DNA from: Anaerolineales bacterium
GTDB taxonomy: Bacteria > Chloroflexota > Anaerolineae > Aggregatilineales > J027
Assembly (NCBI GenBank): GCA_020634155.1
Contig: JACKCI010000002.1
Coordinates: 186,001 to 250,000 of the forward strand
DNA length: 64,000 nt
Direction of reading: 5' to 3'
The stretch's first letter is position 1; every line of letters starts with the position of its first letter. This document shows, piece by piece, positions 50,120 through 58,550 of the stretch. A program made the position numbers and the translations under genes. Under the pieces are notes generated by a model. It worked only from the letters and a program-made list of their open reading frames with translations. It had not been told where the DNA came from and searched no databases.

Positions 50120-50194
50120 GTTCCACCCTTATAAGAATGTGTCTTTCGCTTGCGGCATATTAGCACACCCGCACGGGGCTGGCAATTTTGAATC

Positions 50195-50219
50195 AGGGGG
50201 CGTGGGGCAAGCGCCCCCT
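50195..50219 (-). terminator. Terminator after the DinB-like gene
   Basis: A 9-bp stem with one wobble pair (AGGGGGCGT, 50195-50203, with GCGCCCCCT, 50211-50219), 14 nt after the stop of the gene at 50234. No good T run follows on the minus strand. Confidence 0.45.
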
Positions 50220-50233
50220 TTCATTGGTAACGA

Positions 50234-50824
50234 TTAGGAGGCAGCGTGGATGGCTTCGCGGGCTTGGTTAGCTGCATCCCGAAACTGCTCATAATGCCCT
50301 ATTTCGTGCCAGAGTGAGGACAAAAACGCAGCTTTGGCATTGAGGTTGGGTCGCCACTTGGCATCTTCGGGGAATTGGCGCAGGGTATCCAAGTGGGGTT
50401 CATCGGGCCATGTATCCAAATAGGCCAAGCGCATCCGTCGGCTTTCTTCGAGGCGGTGCAGGACTTGCTCACGGGTGGTATAGGTTTGCCAATCTGGTTC
50501 GTAGCGCAAACGTCCACCAATCTCGATGCCGCGTGCCAAGATGGAGCTAAATGCGGCCCCTTCTTCGCAACTGGCGCATACATGTAACACCAGATGAGCT
50601 AGGCTCCACCCCTTATATTGCTCCTCGTCGGTGGCATAAGGGTCATGAGCATGAGGGTCATAGGGGATAAATGTTAGTTCAGCGTCGGCAGCATCCCCGA
50701 TAATCTCTAAAAGGGTATCAATTGAGGTGTGAGTAGCAGCTTTGAGGTCGTCGATACTAAAGCGTGCTGAAAAGTCGAGTAAGGAGATTTCCTTGTTCTT
50801 CACAGGTGTAAAGTCGATTTGCAT
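50234..50824 (-). CDS. DinB-superfamily protein
   Basis: The 196-aa helical protein has the four-helix DinB fold pattern with potential metal His residues: 'GWSLAHLVLHVCASCEEGAAF' in the middle and 'LWHEIGHYEQFRDA' at the end. Members include thiol-dependent S-transferases and stress-induced proteins. Substrate unknown. Start ATG 50824. It is 8 nt after the FMN reductase gene on the same strand. Confidence 0.78.
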   Translation of the reverse strand: MQIDFTPVKNKEISLLDFSARFSIDDLKAATHTSIDTLLEIIGDAADAELTFIPYDPHAHDPYATDEEQYKGWSLAHLVLHVCASCEEGAAFSSILARGIEIGGRLRYEPDWQTYTTREQVLHRLEESRRMRLAYLDTWPDEPHLDTLRQFPEDAKWRPNLNAKAAFLSSLWHEIGHYEQFRDAANQAREAIHAAS

Positions 50825-50832
50825 TTTGGCTC

Positions 50833-51408
50833 CTACAGTGCTTGTACAGAATTAAGTTGCTGGGCCATTGTAACCACCAAGTGTCCAAGCTGTGCTAGTC
50901 GGTTTGCCCAATGGTTGTCGGTGACATGTCCCTCACGGTCAATTGCATTGTCTGCATCTGGAATCGCCACCATCAATGGCACCACCACCCCGCGCAAAGC
51001 ATGTACCACATGGGTTAAGCCTGTCAGGGTGTTGGGGCCAGCCATGGTACCACTCGCGGTGGCTATCAATCCGACCACCTTGTTGTGCCAATAGGGGGTT
51101 GGCCCGCCTGATAAAAATTCGGCGTAGTCTAGCGCGTTCTTCGTCACCCCAGCCATGGTGCCATGATAGGCGGCGGTGCTGATGATGAGTCCGTCGGCGC
51201 GGCGCATCGCCTCTACCAATTGATGCACAGTGGGGCCATAATCTTCCCAAACTTTATGCGGATCCAACATGGGAAGTTGCAAATCAAACACACTGTAGAG
51301 TTCTGTCTGCGCTCCTGCGGCTGTCGCTGATTGCAAAGCATGTTCCAAAGCTGCGAGGTTACGTGAATGTGGACTAAGGGTACCACCAATACCGATAATC
51401 GTTGTCAT
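50833..51408 (-). CDS. NADPH-dependent FMN reductase
   Basis: The 191-aa flavodoxin-fold enzyme has the phosphate loop 'GTLSPHSRNLAALEHAL' and 'ADGLIISTAAYHGTMAGVTKNALDY', the FMN-binding and GxxTKxxxD-type motif of the NADPH:FMN reductase (SsuE/azoreductase) group. It may supply reduced flavin or reduce quinones. ATG 51408. It lies between VOC and DinB genes. Confidence 0.92.
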   Translation of the reverse strand: MTTIIGIGGTLSPHSRNLAALEHALQSATAAGAQTELYSVFDLQLPMLDPHKVWEDYGPTVHQLVEAMRRADGLIISTAAYHGTMAGVTKNALDYAEFLSGGPTPYWHNKVVGLIATASGTMAGPNTLTGLTHVVHALRGVVVPLMVAIPDADNAIDREGHVTDNHWANRLAQLGHLVVTMAQQLNSVQAL

Positions 51409-51420
51409 CTTCCTATACTC

Positions 51421-52248
51421 CTAACGTAGTGATTCAGTGGGGCGTTTTGGATAACTCCAGCATTCTGGCTTCCCTGATGCAGGCAAGGGCCAATCGCTGA
51501 CGGTTTCCACTTCAAAACAATGTCCAAAGGGGTCACGAAAATAGAGTTTGTCTTGTAAGAGCGTGTAGCGGATTTGGCGGCTGCTCAAAAACTCAGCAAC
51601 CTCCCGTAGCGATGCACAGGCCAGCGTGAGGCGCATATTCCGCCCTGCTCGTGCTGTCCCCATGAAAATTCCGGGTAGCCACAGCAGAATGTCTTGCCCG
51701 CTTGGGAATCGTGCCCGCATGAAGGGCTGGCCCTGTTCCGGCACGGCTGCTAAATTTTGCAGTCCTAGCCAATCTCGATAAAATTCCAAAGCTTGGGCGC
51801 TATCCGTCACCAATAACGATGATTCGACAATAGCCTGTAGTGGGGCGATTTCGTTGCCAGCGAGGGGAGCGCGGCGTTGATGGGGCCACTGGCTCTCATT
51901 CCAGAACTCGATTAGGTTGCCGTCGGGGTCGTCCACGTAGTGACCGAAGCCCACCGAGTAAGTATTGCCGCCTGACTCTTGTATCTTTTGAGCATAGGCC
52001 GCTTCAGCCTGCGGGTCGATGGCAAACGCGACATGGCACAAGACGCCTGCTACACTGCCATCAGGGAAGACCTGCGGCTCAGTAAGCACCAGTTGTTGAC
52101 CATCCACATCAAAAAAGGCCATATCGCGCTCAATGCGTACCAGCGGCAAGCGCATGATGTCACGGTAGAAATGAATAGCTCGCCCCAATTGGCGCACTTC
52201 TAACCAAATACGGCTAATTCCATAAACGGGAAGGGGTTGCGGTTCCAT
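51421..52248 (-). CDS. Glyoxalase-fold protein with two VOC domains
   Basis: The 275-aa protein has two glyoxalase/bleomycin-resistance (VOC) domains in tandem: about 10-120 ('RIWLEVRQLGRAIHFYRDIMRLPLVRIERDMAFFDV ... YVDDPDGNLIEFW') and about 145-260 ('SSLLVTDSAQALEFYRDWLGLQNL ... YFRDPFGHCFEVE'). Putative metal positions (Glu and His) are visible in part. Extradiol dioxygenase or lyase activity cannot be told apart. ATG 52248 has AGGAG at 8 nt. Confidence 0.88.
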   Translation of the reverse strand: MEPQPLPVYGISRIWLEVRQLGRAIHFYRDIMRLPLVRIERDMAFFDVDGQQLVLTEPQVFPDGSVAGVLCHVAFAIDPQAEAAYAQKIQESGGNTYSVGFGHYVDDPDGNLIEFWNESQWPHQRRAPLAGNEIAPLQAIVESSLLVTDSAQALEFYRDWLGLQNLAAVPEQGQPFMRARFPSGQDILLWLPGIFMGTARAGRNMRLTLACASLREVAEFLSSRQIRYTLLQDKLYFRDPFGHCFEVETVSDWPLPASGKPECWSYPKRPTESLR

Positions 52249-52311
52249 GATGCTGCTCCTTTGGACTATGGCTATTGTGTCAAAGGTCAGCGTAGGTAAC
52301 CTCAAGAATGG

Positions 52312-52331
52312 GTACAGGATAGGGCCTGTAC
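52312..52331. repeat. Small perfect hairpin
   Basis: GTACAGG (52312-52318) and CCTGTAC (52325-52331), 6-nt loop, between the FadN-type and VOC genes. It has no T run and is of unknown role. Confidence 0.4.
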
Positions 52332-52350
52332 TTTAGAGCAGGAGGGCAAA

Positions 52351-52372
52351 GGGGGAAGCGTGTGCCTCCCCC
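52351..52372 (-). terminator. Terminator of the FadN-type gene
   Basis: GGGGGA (52351-52356) with TCCCCC (52367-52372) plus inner GC/GC pairs; on the minus strand TTTG follows. It begins 11 nt after the stop of the gene at 52383. Confidence 0.6.
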
Positions 52373-52382
52373 TGAGTGTGGG

Positions 52383-54776
52383 CTAGTTACGGAGGGGTTT
52401 ACCTGTTTGGAGCATGTGTTGGATACGCTCCATCGTCTTGGGATTCTGACAGAGTTCGACAAAGACCTCACGTTCAAGGTCGAGAATGTATTGCTCATCG
52501 ACCCATTGTGGCTCTGACAAAGCACCGCCCGATAGGACATAGGCCAAGCGTTCCGCCACATGCACATCGTACTCGGTAGCATAGCCACTTTCACGTAATG
52601 ACCACGCGCCGAGCTTGAGGGCAGCATAGACATCACGTCCAGCGGCCCAAATCTTGCCCATCTGTTGGGGTTTGTAGGTGGGGAGCAAGCGCAGAGCTTC
52701 AGCCTTGGCTTCGGCAATCAGATAATCGCGGTTCATGACGATGCGGTCATCAGCACGCAAGAAGCCCATCTCACGGGCTTGCATAGCACTTTCGGAGACC
52801 TTCGCCAGTGCGATTTGCTCAAATACCCGTTGGACATGGGGCAGCACATCGGCGTTGGGGCTGCTCTCCATAACGGGGTTGATGATGCGCTTCATCAATT
52901 CTTTGGTGCCTGTGCCTGCCGGAATGACACCCACACCAAACTCGACCAAGCCAATATAAGCCTCTGCATGAGCGACTGTTGCCGCACTTGCCATCGTTGT
53001 CTCCGCACCACCGCCGAGGGTCATGCCAAAGGGAGCCGTCACAACTGGGCCCGGGGCCGCCCGTAGCGCTTGCAAAGCATTTTGTAGCTCGCGGGTCATC
53101 TGGTCAACTTGCCCATAATCACCACTCATGGCCGCCATCACAACCATCATGAGGTTGGCACCCACGCTAAAATTCTCGCCCTGATTGCTGATGACCAAGC
53201 CCGCAAAGTCGCCCTTGTGCATGCGCTCAATGGCTTTATGCATCATCATGATGAAGTCAGCGTCAATGGTATTCATCTTGCTGTGGAATTCAAGCAAGGC
53301 AATATCATCGCCAAGGTCAATCAAGCTGGCACCCTCAAGGCGCTCCACTTCCTTGCCATGACTCCGCAGGTTATCCAAAATAATCACATCGGTTTCGTAA
53401 TCAACATAGCCCGCGACGCTAGGGTCATAGTAACCCGTGACAATGCCCTTGTCATCACGGCGGTAGAAGGTGGGGTGTCCCGTCTCGACCATCTCGTATA
53501 CCCAGCCAGCCACTCCATAGCCACTATCAGCAATACGGTCAAGGGTTTCGGCAACACCGACCGCATCCCAAATCTCGAAGGGGCCAGCTTCATGGGCAAA
53601 GCCCCACTTGTTTGCGTTGTCGATGTCCACCAAACTATCGGCAATCTCGCCCAATTTGTGGGAGGCATAGGCGAACAAACCCGCATGCAAGTTCCACAAC
53701 AGGTGACCAGCACGATCGTCTTCATTGACCATGGCCTTGATGCGTTGACCGACGTCGGGGATATTGCGGTGCTTGCCAACACTCTCGAAGCGCACCTTGA
53801 CGGGTTCCTCATATTCAAGCGTTTGCAGATTAAGAGGCATAAAAACCTTATCGCCCCCAGCCTTAACTGTCTTATAGAAGCCCTGTCCGCTCTTGCGACC
53901 GAGGAATTTGTTTTCCATCAGCCAGTTCATGACACGCTCACTGCCCTCATGCACCAAGACCTCGCGCCAAGGGTCATCGGGGATGGCTGCATACAGATTT
54001 TGGGCGACATAGTAATGTACATCATTGCCGACCAAGTCCAGCAAGCGGAAGGAGGCCGTCTTGGGATGTCCAATCAGTGGCCCCGTGATGGCGTCTACTT
54101 CTTCGATGGAGTAGCCATTATCCACCGCATAATTCATATTAAGGCTACCGACGATACTGATGAAGCGGTTGGCGATAAAGTTGGGCGTGTCTTTACAAAT
54201 CACACACCCTTTGCCCAAGCGGTGGGTGCCAAAATTGACCATGAACTCCAAAAGGGCGGGGTCGGTTTCGGGATGCGGAATAATCTCTAGGAGTTTTAAG
54301 TAACGTGGTGGATTAAAGAAATGGGTACCCAAGAAATGGCTGCGGAAGTCATCGCTCAACCCTTCAGCAATGGCTTTAATGCTCAAGCCAGAGGTGTTGG
54401 TGGTGATAATTGTCCCCGGACGGCGGATGGCATCAATACGGCGCATCAGGTCTTGCTTGATGGGCAATTTTTCAATAATGACCTCAACCACCCAATCCAC
54501 GTCCGCCAACAGTTCAAGGTCGTCTTCGGTATTGCCTGTTGTAAAGAGTTCAATATCACTGGCGCGGAAGAGTTGAGCAGGGCGTGATTTAGTCAGTGCC
54601 TTGAGGTTGCCATCAACAATAGCGTTACGCTTGGCGGGGGAATCGCCGGGTTGGGTACCGGGGGCCGGAATGTCCAGCAACACAACGGGGATACCCACCC
54701 CTGCCAATAATGCCGCGATGCCGCTGCCCATCGTACCCGAACCGATGACAGCCGCTTTGCGAATCTCATAACTCAT
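52383..54776 (-). CDS. fadN: 3-hydroxyacyl-CoA dehydrogenase / enoyl-CoA hydratase, FadN type
   Basis: The 797-aa protein is fused in the order dehydrogenase then hydratase, as in FadN of Bacillus. The N-terminal NAD domain has 'AVIGSGTMGSGIAALLAGVGIPVVLLD', followed by 'FLGTHFFNPPRYLKLLEIIPH' with the catalytic His and 'VGKGCV' near residue 185. The C-terminal enoyl-CoA hydratase/crotonase-like region (about 460-700) has 'VISNQGENFSVGANL' and 'APFGMTLGGGAETTMA'. The protein works in fatty-acid beta-oxidation. The SD CAGGAG lies upstream of ATG 54776. No thiolase is adjacent. Confidence 0.93.
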   Translation of the reverse strand: MSYEIRKAAVIGSGTMGSGIAALLAGVGIPVVLLDIPAPGTQPGDSPAKRNAIVDGNLKALTKSRPAQLFRASDIELFTTGNTEDDLELLADVDWVVEVIIEKLPIKQDLMRRIDAIRRPGTIITTNTSGLSIKAIAEGLSDDFRSHFLGTHFFNPPRYLKLLEIIPHPETDPALLEFMVNFGTHRLGKGCVICKDTPNFIANRFISIVGSLNMNYAVDNGYSIEEVDAITGPLIGHPKTASFRLLDLVGNDVHYYVAQNLYAAIPDDPWREVLVHEGSERVMNWLMENKFLGRKSGQGFYKTVKAGGDKVFMPLNLQTLEYEEPVKVRFESVGKHRNIPDVGQRIKAMVNEDDRAGHLLWNLHAGLFAYASHKLGEIADSLVDIDNANKWGFAHEAGPFEIWDAVGVAETLDRIADSGYGVAGWVYEMVETGHPTFYRRDDKGIVTGYYDPSVAGYVDYETDVIILDNLRSHGKEVERLEGASLIDLGDDIALLEFHSKMNTIDADFIMMMHKAIERMHKGDFAGLVISNQGENFSVGANLMMVVMAAMSGDYGQVDQMTRELQNALQALRAAPGPVVTAPFGMTLGGGAETTMASAATVAHAEAYIGLVEFGVGVIPAGTGTKELMKRIINPVMESSPNADVLPHVQRVFEQIALAKVSESAMQAREMGFLRADDRIVMNRDYLIAEAKAEALRLLPTYKPQQMGKIWAAGRDVYAALKLGAWSLRESGYATEYDVHVAERLAYVLSGGALSEPQWVDEQYILDLEREVFVELCQNPKTMERIQHMLQTGKPLRN

Positions 54777-54820
54777 GGGGTTTCTCCTGATTATTCAAAT
54801 CTTCATTTGATTCTTTTCTG

Positions 54821-54848
54821 ATTATAGCGAGAGTTCGCAAAATGTCGA
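54821..54848 (-). promoter_or_regulatory. Promoter of fadN
   Basis: On the minus strand: -35 TCGACA (54848-54843), 16-nt spacer, -10 TATAAT (54826-54821). The insertion sequence begins 8 nt further upstream of the -35 side duplication, so this promoter is intact. Confidence 0.5.
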
Positions 54849-54862
54849 TTTTTAAGTAGAAT
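54834..54862 (+). promoter_or_regulatory. Ancestral promoter of the GT-C gene, split by the insertion sequence
   Basis: -35 TTCGCA (54834-54839), 17-nt spacer, -10 TAGAAT (54857-54862). The -10 lies inside the 8-bp target duplication, so a second copy of it is next to the GT-C start at 56259-56264, 7 nt before ATG 56272. Before insertion, this would have been a promoter 7 nt from the start codon, giving a leaderless mRNA. Inferred by removing the element in mind. Confidence 0.45.
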
Positions 54863-54863
54863 C
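54856..54863 (+). repeat. Target-site duplication, left copy
   Basis: GTAGAATC directly before the left inverted repeat; the identical octamer follows the right inverted repeat at 56258-56265. Confidence 0.9.
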
Positions 54864-54888
54864 GGTAGTGTATCGTAATCGGTTGAAA
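54864..54888 (+). repeat. Left inverted repeat of the insertion sequence
   Basis: 25 bp, beginning GGTAGTGTATC and ending ATCGGTTGAAA; the three central bases (GTA) differ from those in the right end (CAT). Confidence 0.9.
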
Positions 54889-54955
54889 TGGAAAAAGACG
54901 TGAAATCCGAGTAAGGTTCTGGTTGAGAGACAAGAATCGAAACGGAGATCACGTC

Positions 54956-56230
54956 ATGGTAAGGGTAAGCGGAAAAGAGAGTGGATGCAAGGATTTTGTA
55001 GAAAGGCTGGGTCAGGCGTTATTTGAGGAGATGGGGCGACAGTTCCAAACACAGCTAGATGCGGAAGTGGAGCAATGGCTGTATCGTAGCAGCCATCAGC
55101 GACGAAAACAGGTGAAGCAACAGCATAGCCGAGCGCAATGTGGATGCTGTGGGTCACGACGGGCCAGCGACTTTTCGCGCAATGGACATCGGCGGCGGCA
55201 GATGGTGACGACGCTGGGGGTCATGACCTTTTGGTTGCCACGGGTGGTGTGTAAGTGTGGGGGAAGTGTCCGCATTCCATTTAGCATAGTCAAGCCCTAT
55301 CAACGCTTATGGGTAGATGTAATTGAACAGGTTGAGCGCTGGGCAGGATGGGGTGTAAGTTTGAGACGGATGCAAGCGGAGATTGGGGAAACAATGCAAA
55401 CGCAGGTGGGCTTGCGTAAGCTCAATGAACTGGTACAGACCATACCCTACCTTGCTAACACCACCTTGAGCAGTGTACCGCCCGTTATCTTGCTAGACGC
55501 CATCTGGGTAACCTTACTGCAACCCACTGGCGAAGGCTATCAGGACACACACCAACGCCAGCGTACTCGCAAGCAACGGCACAAAGTGGCTGTGTTAGTT
55601 GCCTTGGGTGTCTGGCCCCAAAGTGGTCATTGGGAAGTCTTGGATTGGCAAATCGCATCTGGCGAAGACCAGCACGCTTGGGAAACTTTCTTGCTCGCTT
55701 TGGAGGAGCGCGGGGTCTATCGGGAACGCGGTGTACAACTTATTGTCCACGATGGAGGCAAAGGCTTGATTGCCGCCTTGACGTTAATCTATCCGCACAT
55801 CCCTCACCAGCGCTGTCTCTTTCACAAACTACGCAATCTATGGCACGCCATTCGCATTGACGATGATACCCTCGACCGCCATGCCCGTCATGATGCCAAA
55901 ATGACCATCTTTCAGCAGGTACGCGCCATTTATCGGGCCTCTACTGCATCCCTAGCGACGGCTCGACGCGATGCTTTTTGCAATGACTATCAGGCCACCC
56001 AACCCGATTTGGTCGCCACCTTACAGCGCGATTGGGCTGATACTATCACTTTTTACCGCCTCTTGGAGCGCTTTCCCTCTTGGCTTGTCACTACGCTCCG
56101 TACCACCAGCTTGCTGGAACGGGTTAACCGTCTCTTGCGTCGTCTCTTTCGTGCTGCCGGAGCCTTTCACTCTGTGTCGGGTTTATTGGCTGCCGTTTCT
56201 CGCGTCTTGTTACCCTACCGTGTTACTTAG
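54956..56230 (+). CDS. Transposase, mutator/IS256-like DDE
   Basis: The 424-aa protein has N-terminal Cys pairs (Cys62, Cys64, Cys65, Cys99, Cys101) suggesting a zinc ribbon. A DDE core follows: D181 ('VILLDAIWV'), D266 ('IVHDGGKG') and E389 ('TSLLERVNRLLRR'), with 'QRCLFHKLRNLW' between the second Asp and the Glu as in the mutator superfamily. ATG 54956 has GGAG at 8 nt; the TTG at 54923 opens the same frame. All catalytic residues are present, so it may be active. Confidence 0.92.
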   Translation: MVRVSGKESGCKDFVERLGQALFEEMGRQFQTQLDAEVEQWLYRSSHQRRKQVKQQHSRAQCGCCGSRRASDFSRNGHRRRQMVTTLGVMTFWLPRVVCKCGGSVRIPFSIVKPYQRLWVDVIEQVERWAGWGVSLRRMQAEIGETMQTQVGLRKLNELVQTIPYLANTTLSSVPPVILLDAIWVTLLQPTGEGYQDTHQRQRTRKQRHKVAVLVALGVWPQSGHWEVLDWQIASGEDQHAWETFLLALEERGVYRERGVQLIVHDGGKGLIAALTLIYPHIPHQRCLFHKLRNLWHAIRIDDDTLDRHARHDAKMTIFQQVRAIYRASTASLATARRDAFCNDYQATQPDLVATLQRDWADTITFYRLLERFPSWLVTTLRTTSLLERVNRLLRRLFRAAGAFHSVSGLLAAVSRVLLPYRVT

Positions 56231-56232
56231 AT

Positions 56233-56257
56233 TTTCAACCGATATGGATACACTACC
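56233..56257 (-). repeat. Right inverted repeat of the insertion sequence
   Basis: 25 bp, complementary to 54864-54888 except for three adjacent positions; it starts 3 nt after the transposase stop codon. Confidence 0.9.
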
Positions 56258-56265
56258 GTAGAATC
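56258..56265 (+). repeat. Target-site duplication, right copy
   Basis: GTAGAATC, identical to 54856-54863. It ends 6 nt before the start codon of the GT-C gene and contains a TAGAAT hexamer. Confidence 0.9.
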
Positions 56266-56271
56266 CCATCC

Positions 56272-58221
56272 ATGATAACGAAATTTAGGCACACCCTCAT
56301 CGCCAGCTTGCCCCTTGTGGTCGCCATTCTGCTCTATGGCTATACCATCCGCCTGCCGCTTTTCCTCGATGACGGCCCCAATTTTTGGTTGGTCGAAAAT
56401 TTGGATGGGTTCAGTCAATGGGGCGGTACCTCGGCTTTTCCCTATTACCGTCCAGTCGCTTTTTCACTCTGGAAATTCAGCGACACCCTGTTTGGTTATC
56501 ACAATCCAGTCATGCTGCATTGGCTGAATATCGCCTGCTTTGGGTTGACAGGAGTTCTCATCCAACAATTAACCCAACGCTTGGCAGGGCAACGCCTAAC
56601 AGGACTATTGGCGGGTCTGGGCTTTGTGATTTTCCCCTTTAGCTATCAAGGGGTGGCGTTGGTGAGTGGCCTCTTTCATATCACCTTGGCCCTTGGTGTG
56701 ATGCTCTCGTTATGGGCGGCTATCTTATGGCTTGATGGGCGGGGTGGCAAGAGCATGCTGATCTTGTGTTGGGTAAGCGCTGTGCTGGGCATCTTCAGTC
56801 ATGAGAACGGCCCCCTATTGGCTCCACTGGCAGTCGGCATTATCTGGGTTGCTTATCGTCCGCAGTGGAGCGAGTGGCGGCGTTATGCGCCCATTGTGGG
56901 GCCATTGGCGGGTATCGCAGGGGTATATACCCTGTTGTGGCTGATAGTACCGCGTGCTGAGAATACGGTCGCATTGAGCAAAGGGGTCGATGTGGCCTTT
57001 GCTGATTTGCTGCAAGGCTTGGCCTACCCTATCGTGGCGATTGTGGCTTGGTTCGTTGCCCGTGAGGATGTCACACCCCTTGCCATCATTGGGCTGGTCA
57101 TAGGTACCGCCTTGCTTGGTGGAATGGCGACGTGGCGGGCACGAGGCGCGGGCGATGTCAGTCCGCAGGACTGGGGGAGGTCGCGCCGACTCAGTGCATG
57201 GGCTTTGCTTTGGTATGGCCTGAGCCTGCTCCCCTCAGTGTTATTGCTCGAACCCGCCTATATTCTCGGCTCCCCGCGTCTGATGCTGTTTGCCTCTATC
57301 GGTGGTAGCATCTTCTGGGCCATCGTTCTCACTCGCTACCGTTGGACACCCCTGCTTTTTATCCTGCCCTTAGCGGTTAGCCTCAGCTTCCTGTGGCCTC
57401 GCCGTGCTGATTACATCGAACTTGGACGCTATCAATGGCAGTTATTTGACCTTATCGAACAAGAACACCAACCCGACACCCGCTTCTTGATAGTCAACGG
57501 CCCCAACTATATACGCTCCAACGGTGAGACCTTTTTGCTAGGCTCCGAAGCCTCCATCCTCATGCTGGATGTTGTTGGCTATGACCAGCAAATTTGGCTC
57601 AATACAGGTCTTGAGTACCCCAGCCTTCAAGGGCGTGTCGATACGCTGTCACATGGGCAGGTCATCCAATATCAGGGCCAAAATTACACGCCCCATCAAG
57701 CCTTTACTGAAGGGCCACCCCTCTGGGAGCAATTGCACACCGCCGATGTGGTCATTACGACTTATTTTGATGGTATTTCATTCTGGCCTGTGATGGTCAA
57801 ACGTCCGACTAGCGCTAACTCATCTGCCACACCCCTAGTCAGCTATCCTATTGAGGTCATCACCCTTTGGACCGCCGAGGTCACCTTGGATGACGACACC
57901 CTCACTGTCAGCACACGCTGGCAACTCACCGAGCCACTGCCTATCAAGCTATTTATCCATGTCGTGTGCAATGGGGCGCTAATTACCCAATCCGATGGCT
58001 ATGTGTGGGGCAATCTCTACCCCTTCAGTCAATGGCAGGCGGGCGAGGCTCAAAGCGACACCCGTCAATTGCGCTTACCCGATAACACTGACCCTAGCTG
58101 CCTACAGGTTCTAGTTGGCCTGTATTGGGAAGCCACCGTCATGCGTTTAGAGCCACACGATGTTGTGACTGATGCCGCGTATCCTGATAACGCCATTCTA
58201 GTGATTGTGCATAACCCATAG
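56272..58221 (+). CDS. GT-C fold membrane glycosyltransferase-like protein
   Basis: The 649-aa protein has about 11 hydrophobic segments in the first 400 residues and a soluble C-terminal part of about 240 residues. An Asp pair in the first outer loop ('LPLFLDDGPNFW') is the GT-C motif of PMT/ArnT-type transferases that use polyprenyl-phosphate sugars. Acceptor unknown. There is no Shine-Dalgarno sequence before ATG 56272, and the element at 54864-56257 ends 14 nt before it, so expression may be lowered or altered. Confidence 0.8.
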   Translation: MITKFRHTLIASLPLVVAILLYGYTIRLPLFLDDGPNFWLVENLDGFSQWGGTSAFPYYRPVAFSLWKFSDTLFGYHNPVMLHWLNIACFGLTGVLIQQLTQRLAGQRLTGLLAGLGFVIFPFSYQGVALVSGLFHITLALGVMLSLWAAILWLDGRGGKSMLILCWVSAVLGIFSHENGPLLAPLAVGIIWVAYRPQWSEWRRYAPIVGPLAGIAGVYTLLWLIVPRAENTVALSKGVDVAFADLLQGLAYPIVAIVAWFVAREDVTPLAIIGLVIGTALLGGMATWRARGAGDVSPQDWGRSRRLSAWALLWYGLSLLPSVLLLEPAYILGSPRLMLFASIGGSIFWAIVLTRYRWTPLLFILPLAVSLSFLWPRRADYIELGRYQWQLFDLIEQEHQPDTRFLIVNGPNYIRSNGETFLLGSEASILMLDVVGYDQQIWLNTGLEYPSLQGRVDTLSHGQVIQYQGQNYTPHQAFTEGPPLWEQLHTADVVITTYFDGISFWPVMVKRPTSANSSATPLVSYPIEVITLWTAEVTLDDDTLTVSTRWQLTEPLPIKLFIHVVCNGALITQSDGYVWGNLYPFSQWQAGEAQSDTRQLRLPDNTDPSCLQVLVGLYWEATVMRLEPHDVVTDAAYPDNAILVIVHNP

Positions 58222-58251
58222 TTGACAGACCGCCTGCGACTCTTGCATACT
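58222..58251 (+). promoter_or_regulatory. Promoter of the pheS operon
   Basis: A perfect -35 TTGACA (58222-58227), 18-nt spacer, -10 CATACT (58246-58251), directly upstream of the T-box leader. Confidence 0.65.
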
Positions 58252-58257
58252 TAGAGG

Positions 58258-58550
58258 CATCAAAGGCAACGACGGAGACTAGTAAACAGGTCACGATTCG
58301 TTCACACCCAGAGAGCTGGGGTCATAGGCTGCAAACCCCACACTGAACCAATCCCCTGTTGAATTCCCTCCTGAGCCGACCACTGAAGGCCTATGCTGGG
58401 TAGGTGGCTCCGCAATCCTGCGTTATGGGGTCTAATGAGTGGTCTAGCACAGTGCTAGGCAATCTGGGTGGTACCACGGGCAAATCCGCGCTCGTCCCTG
58501 TATGTGGGGCGGGCGTTTTTTGTTTACCAATCAACAGAGGGGAGTCGTTG
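58258..58550 (+). promoter_or_regulatory. T-box riboswitch, phenylalanine type
   Basis: This ~290-nt leader of pheS has the T-box layout. It holds a stem I region with 'GGAGACTAGTAA' (58274-58285), a candidate specifier codon TTC (Phe, 58301-58303), 'AGAGAGC' (58310-58316) followed by the stem III region, the T-box sequence AATCTGGGTGGTACCACGGG (58461-58480) and then the competing terminator. TGGT (58469-58472) can pair with the ACCA end of uncharged tRNA. Uncharged tRNA-Phe should favour the antiterminator and switch on the operon. The fine structure was judged by eye, and the specifier position is less certain than the T-box itself. Confidence 0.88.
58489..58521 (+). terminator. T-box terminator
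   Basis: CGCTCGTCCC (58489-58498) pairs with GGGGCGGGCG (58506-58515) in 10 pairs (two G-T), with a 7-nt loop and six T (58516-58521). Confidence 0.88.

Larger units (their letters stand above)
54864..56257 (+). mobile_element. Insertion sequence, 1394 bp, IS256-like (mutator-type)
   Basis: Bounded by 25-bp inverted repeats (22 of 25 positions match) and an 8-bp direct repeat GTAGAATC. It contains one full-length DDE transposase gene. Because the direct repeats are identical and the terminal repeats and gene are intact, the insertion looks recent and possibly active. 8-bp duplications fit the IS256 group; the zinc-ribbon-like N-terminus of the transposase leaves ISLre2-like elements as an alternative. 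Confidence 0.92.

Noticed and set aside
53109..54290. 393-aa open frame on the plus strand
   Set aside because: It lies opposite fadN, which has clear domains on the minus strand. The translation has no recognisable motif and no SD.
58404..58550. Longer pheS start in the leader
   Set aside because: It would translate through the T-box and terminator; the conserved PheS N-terminus and a strong SD are at 58551.
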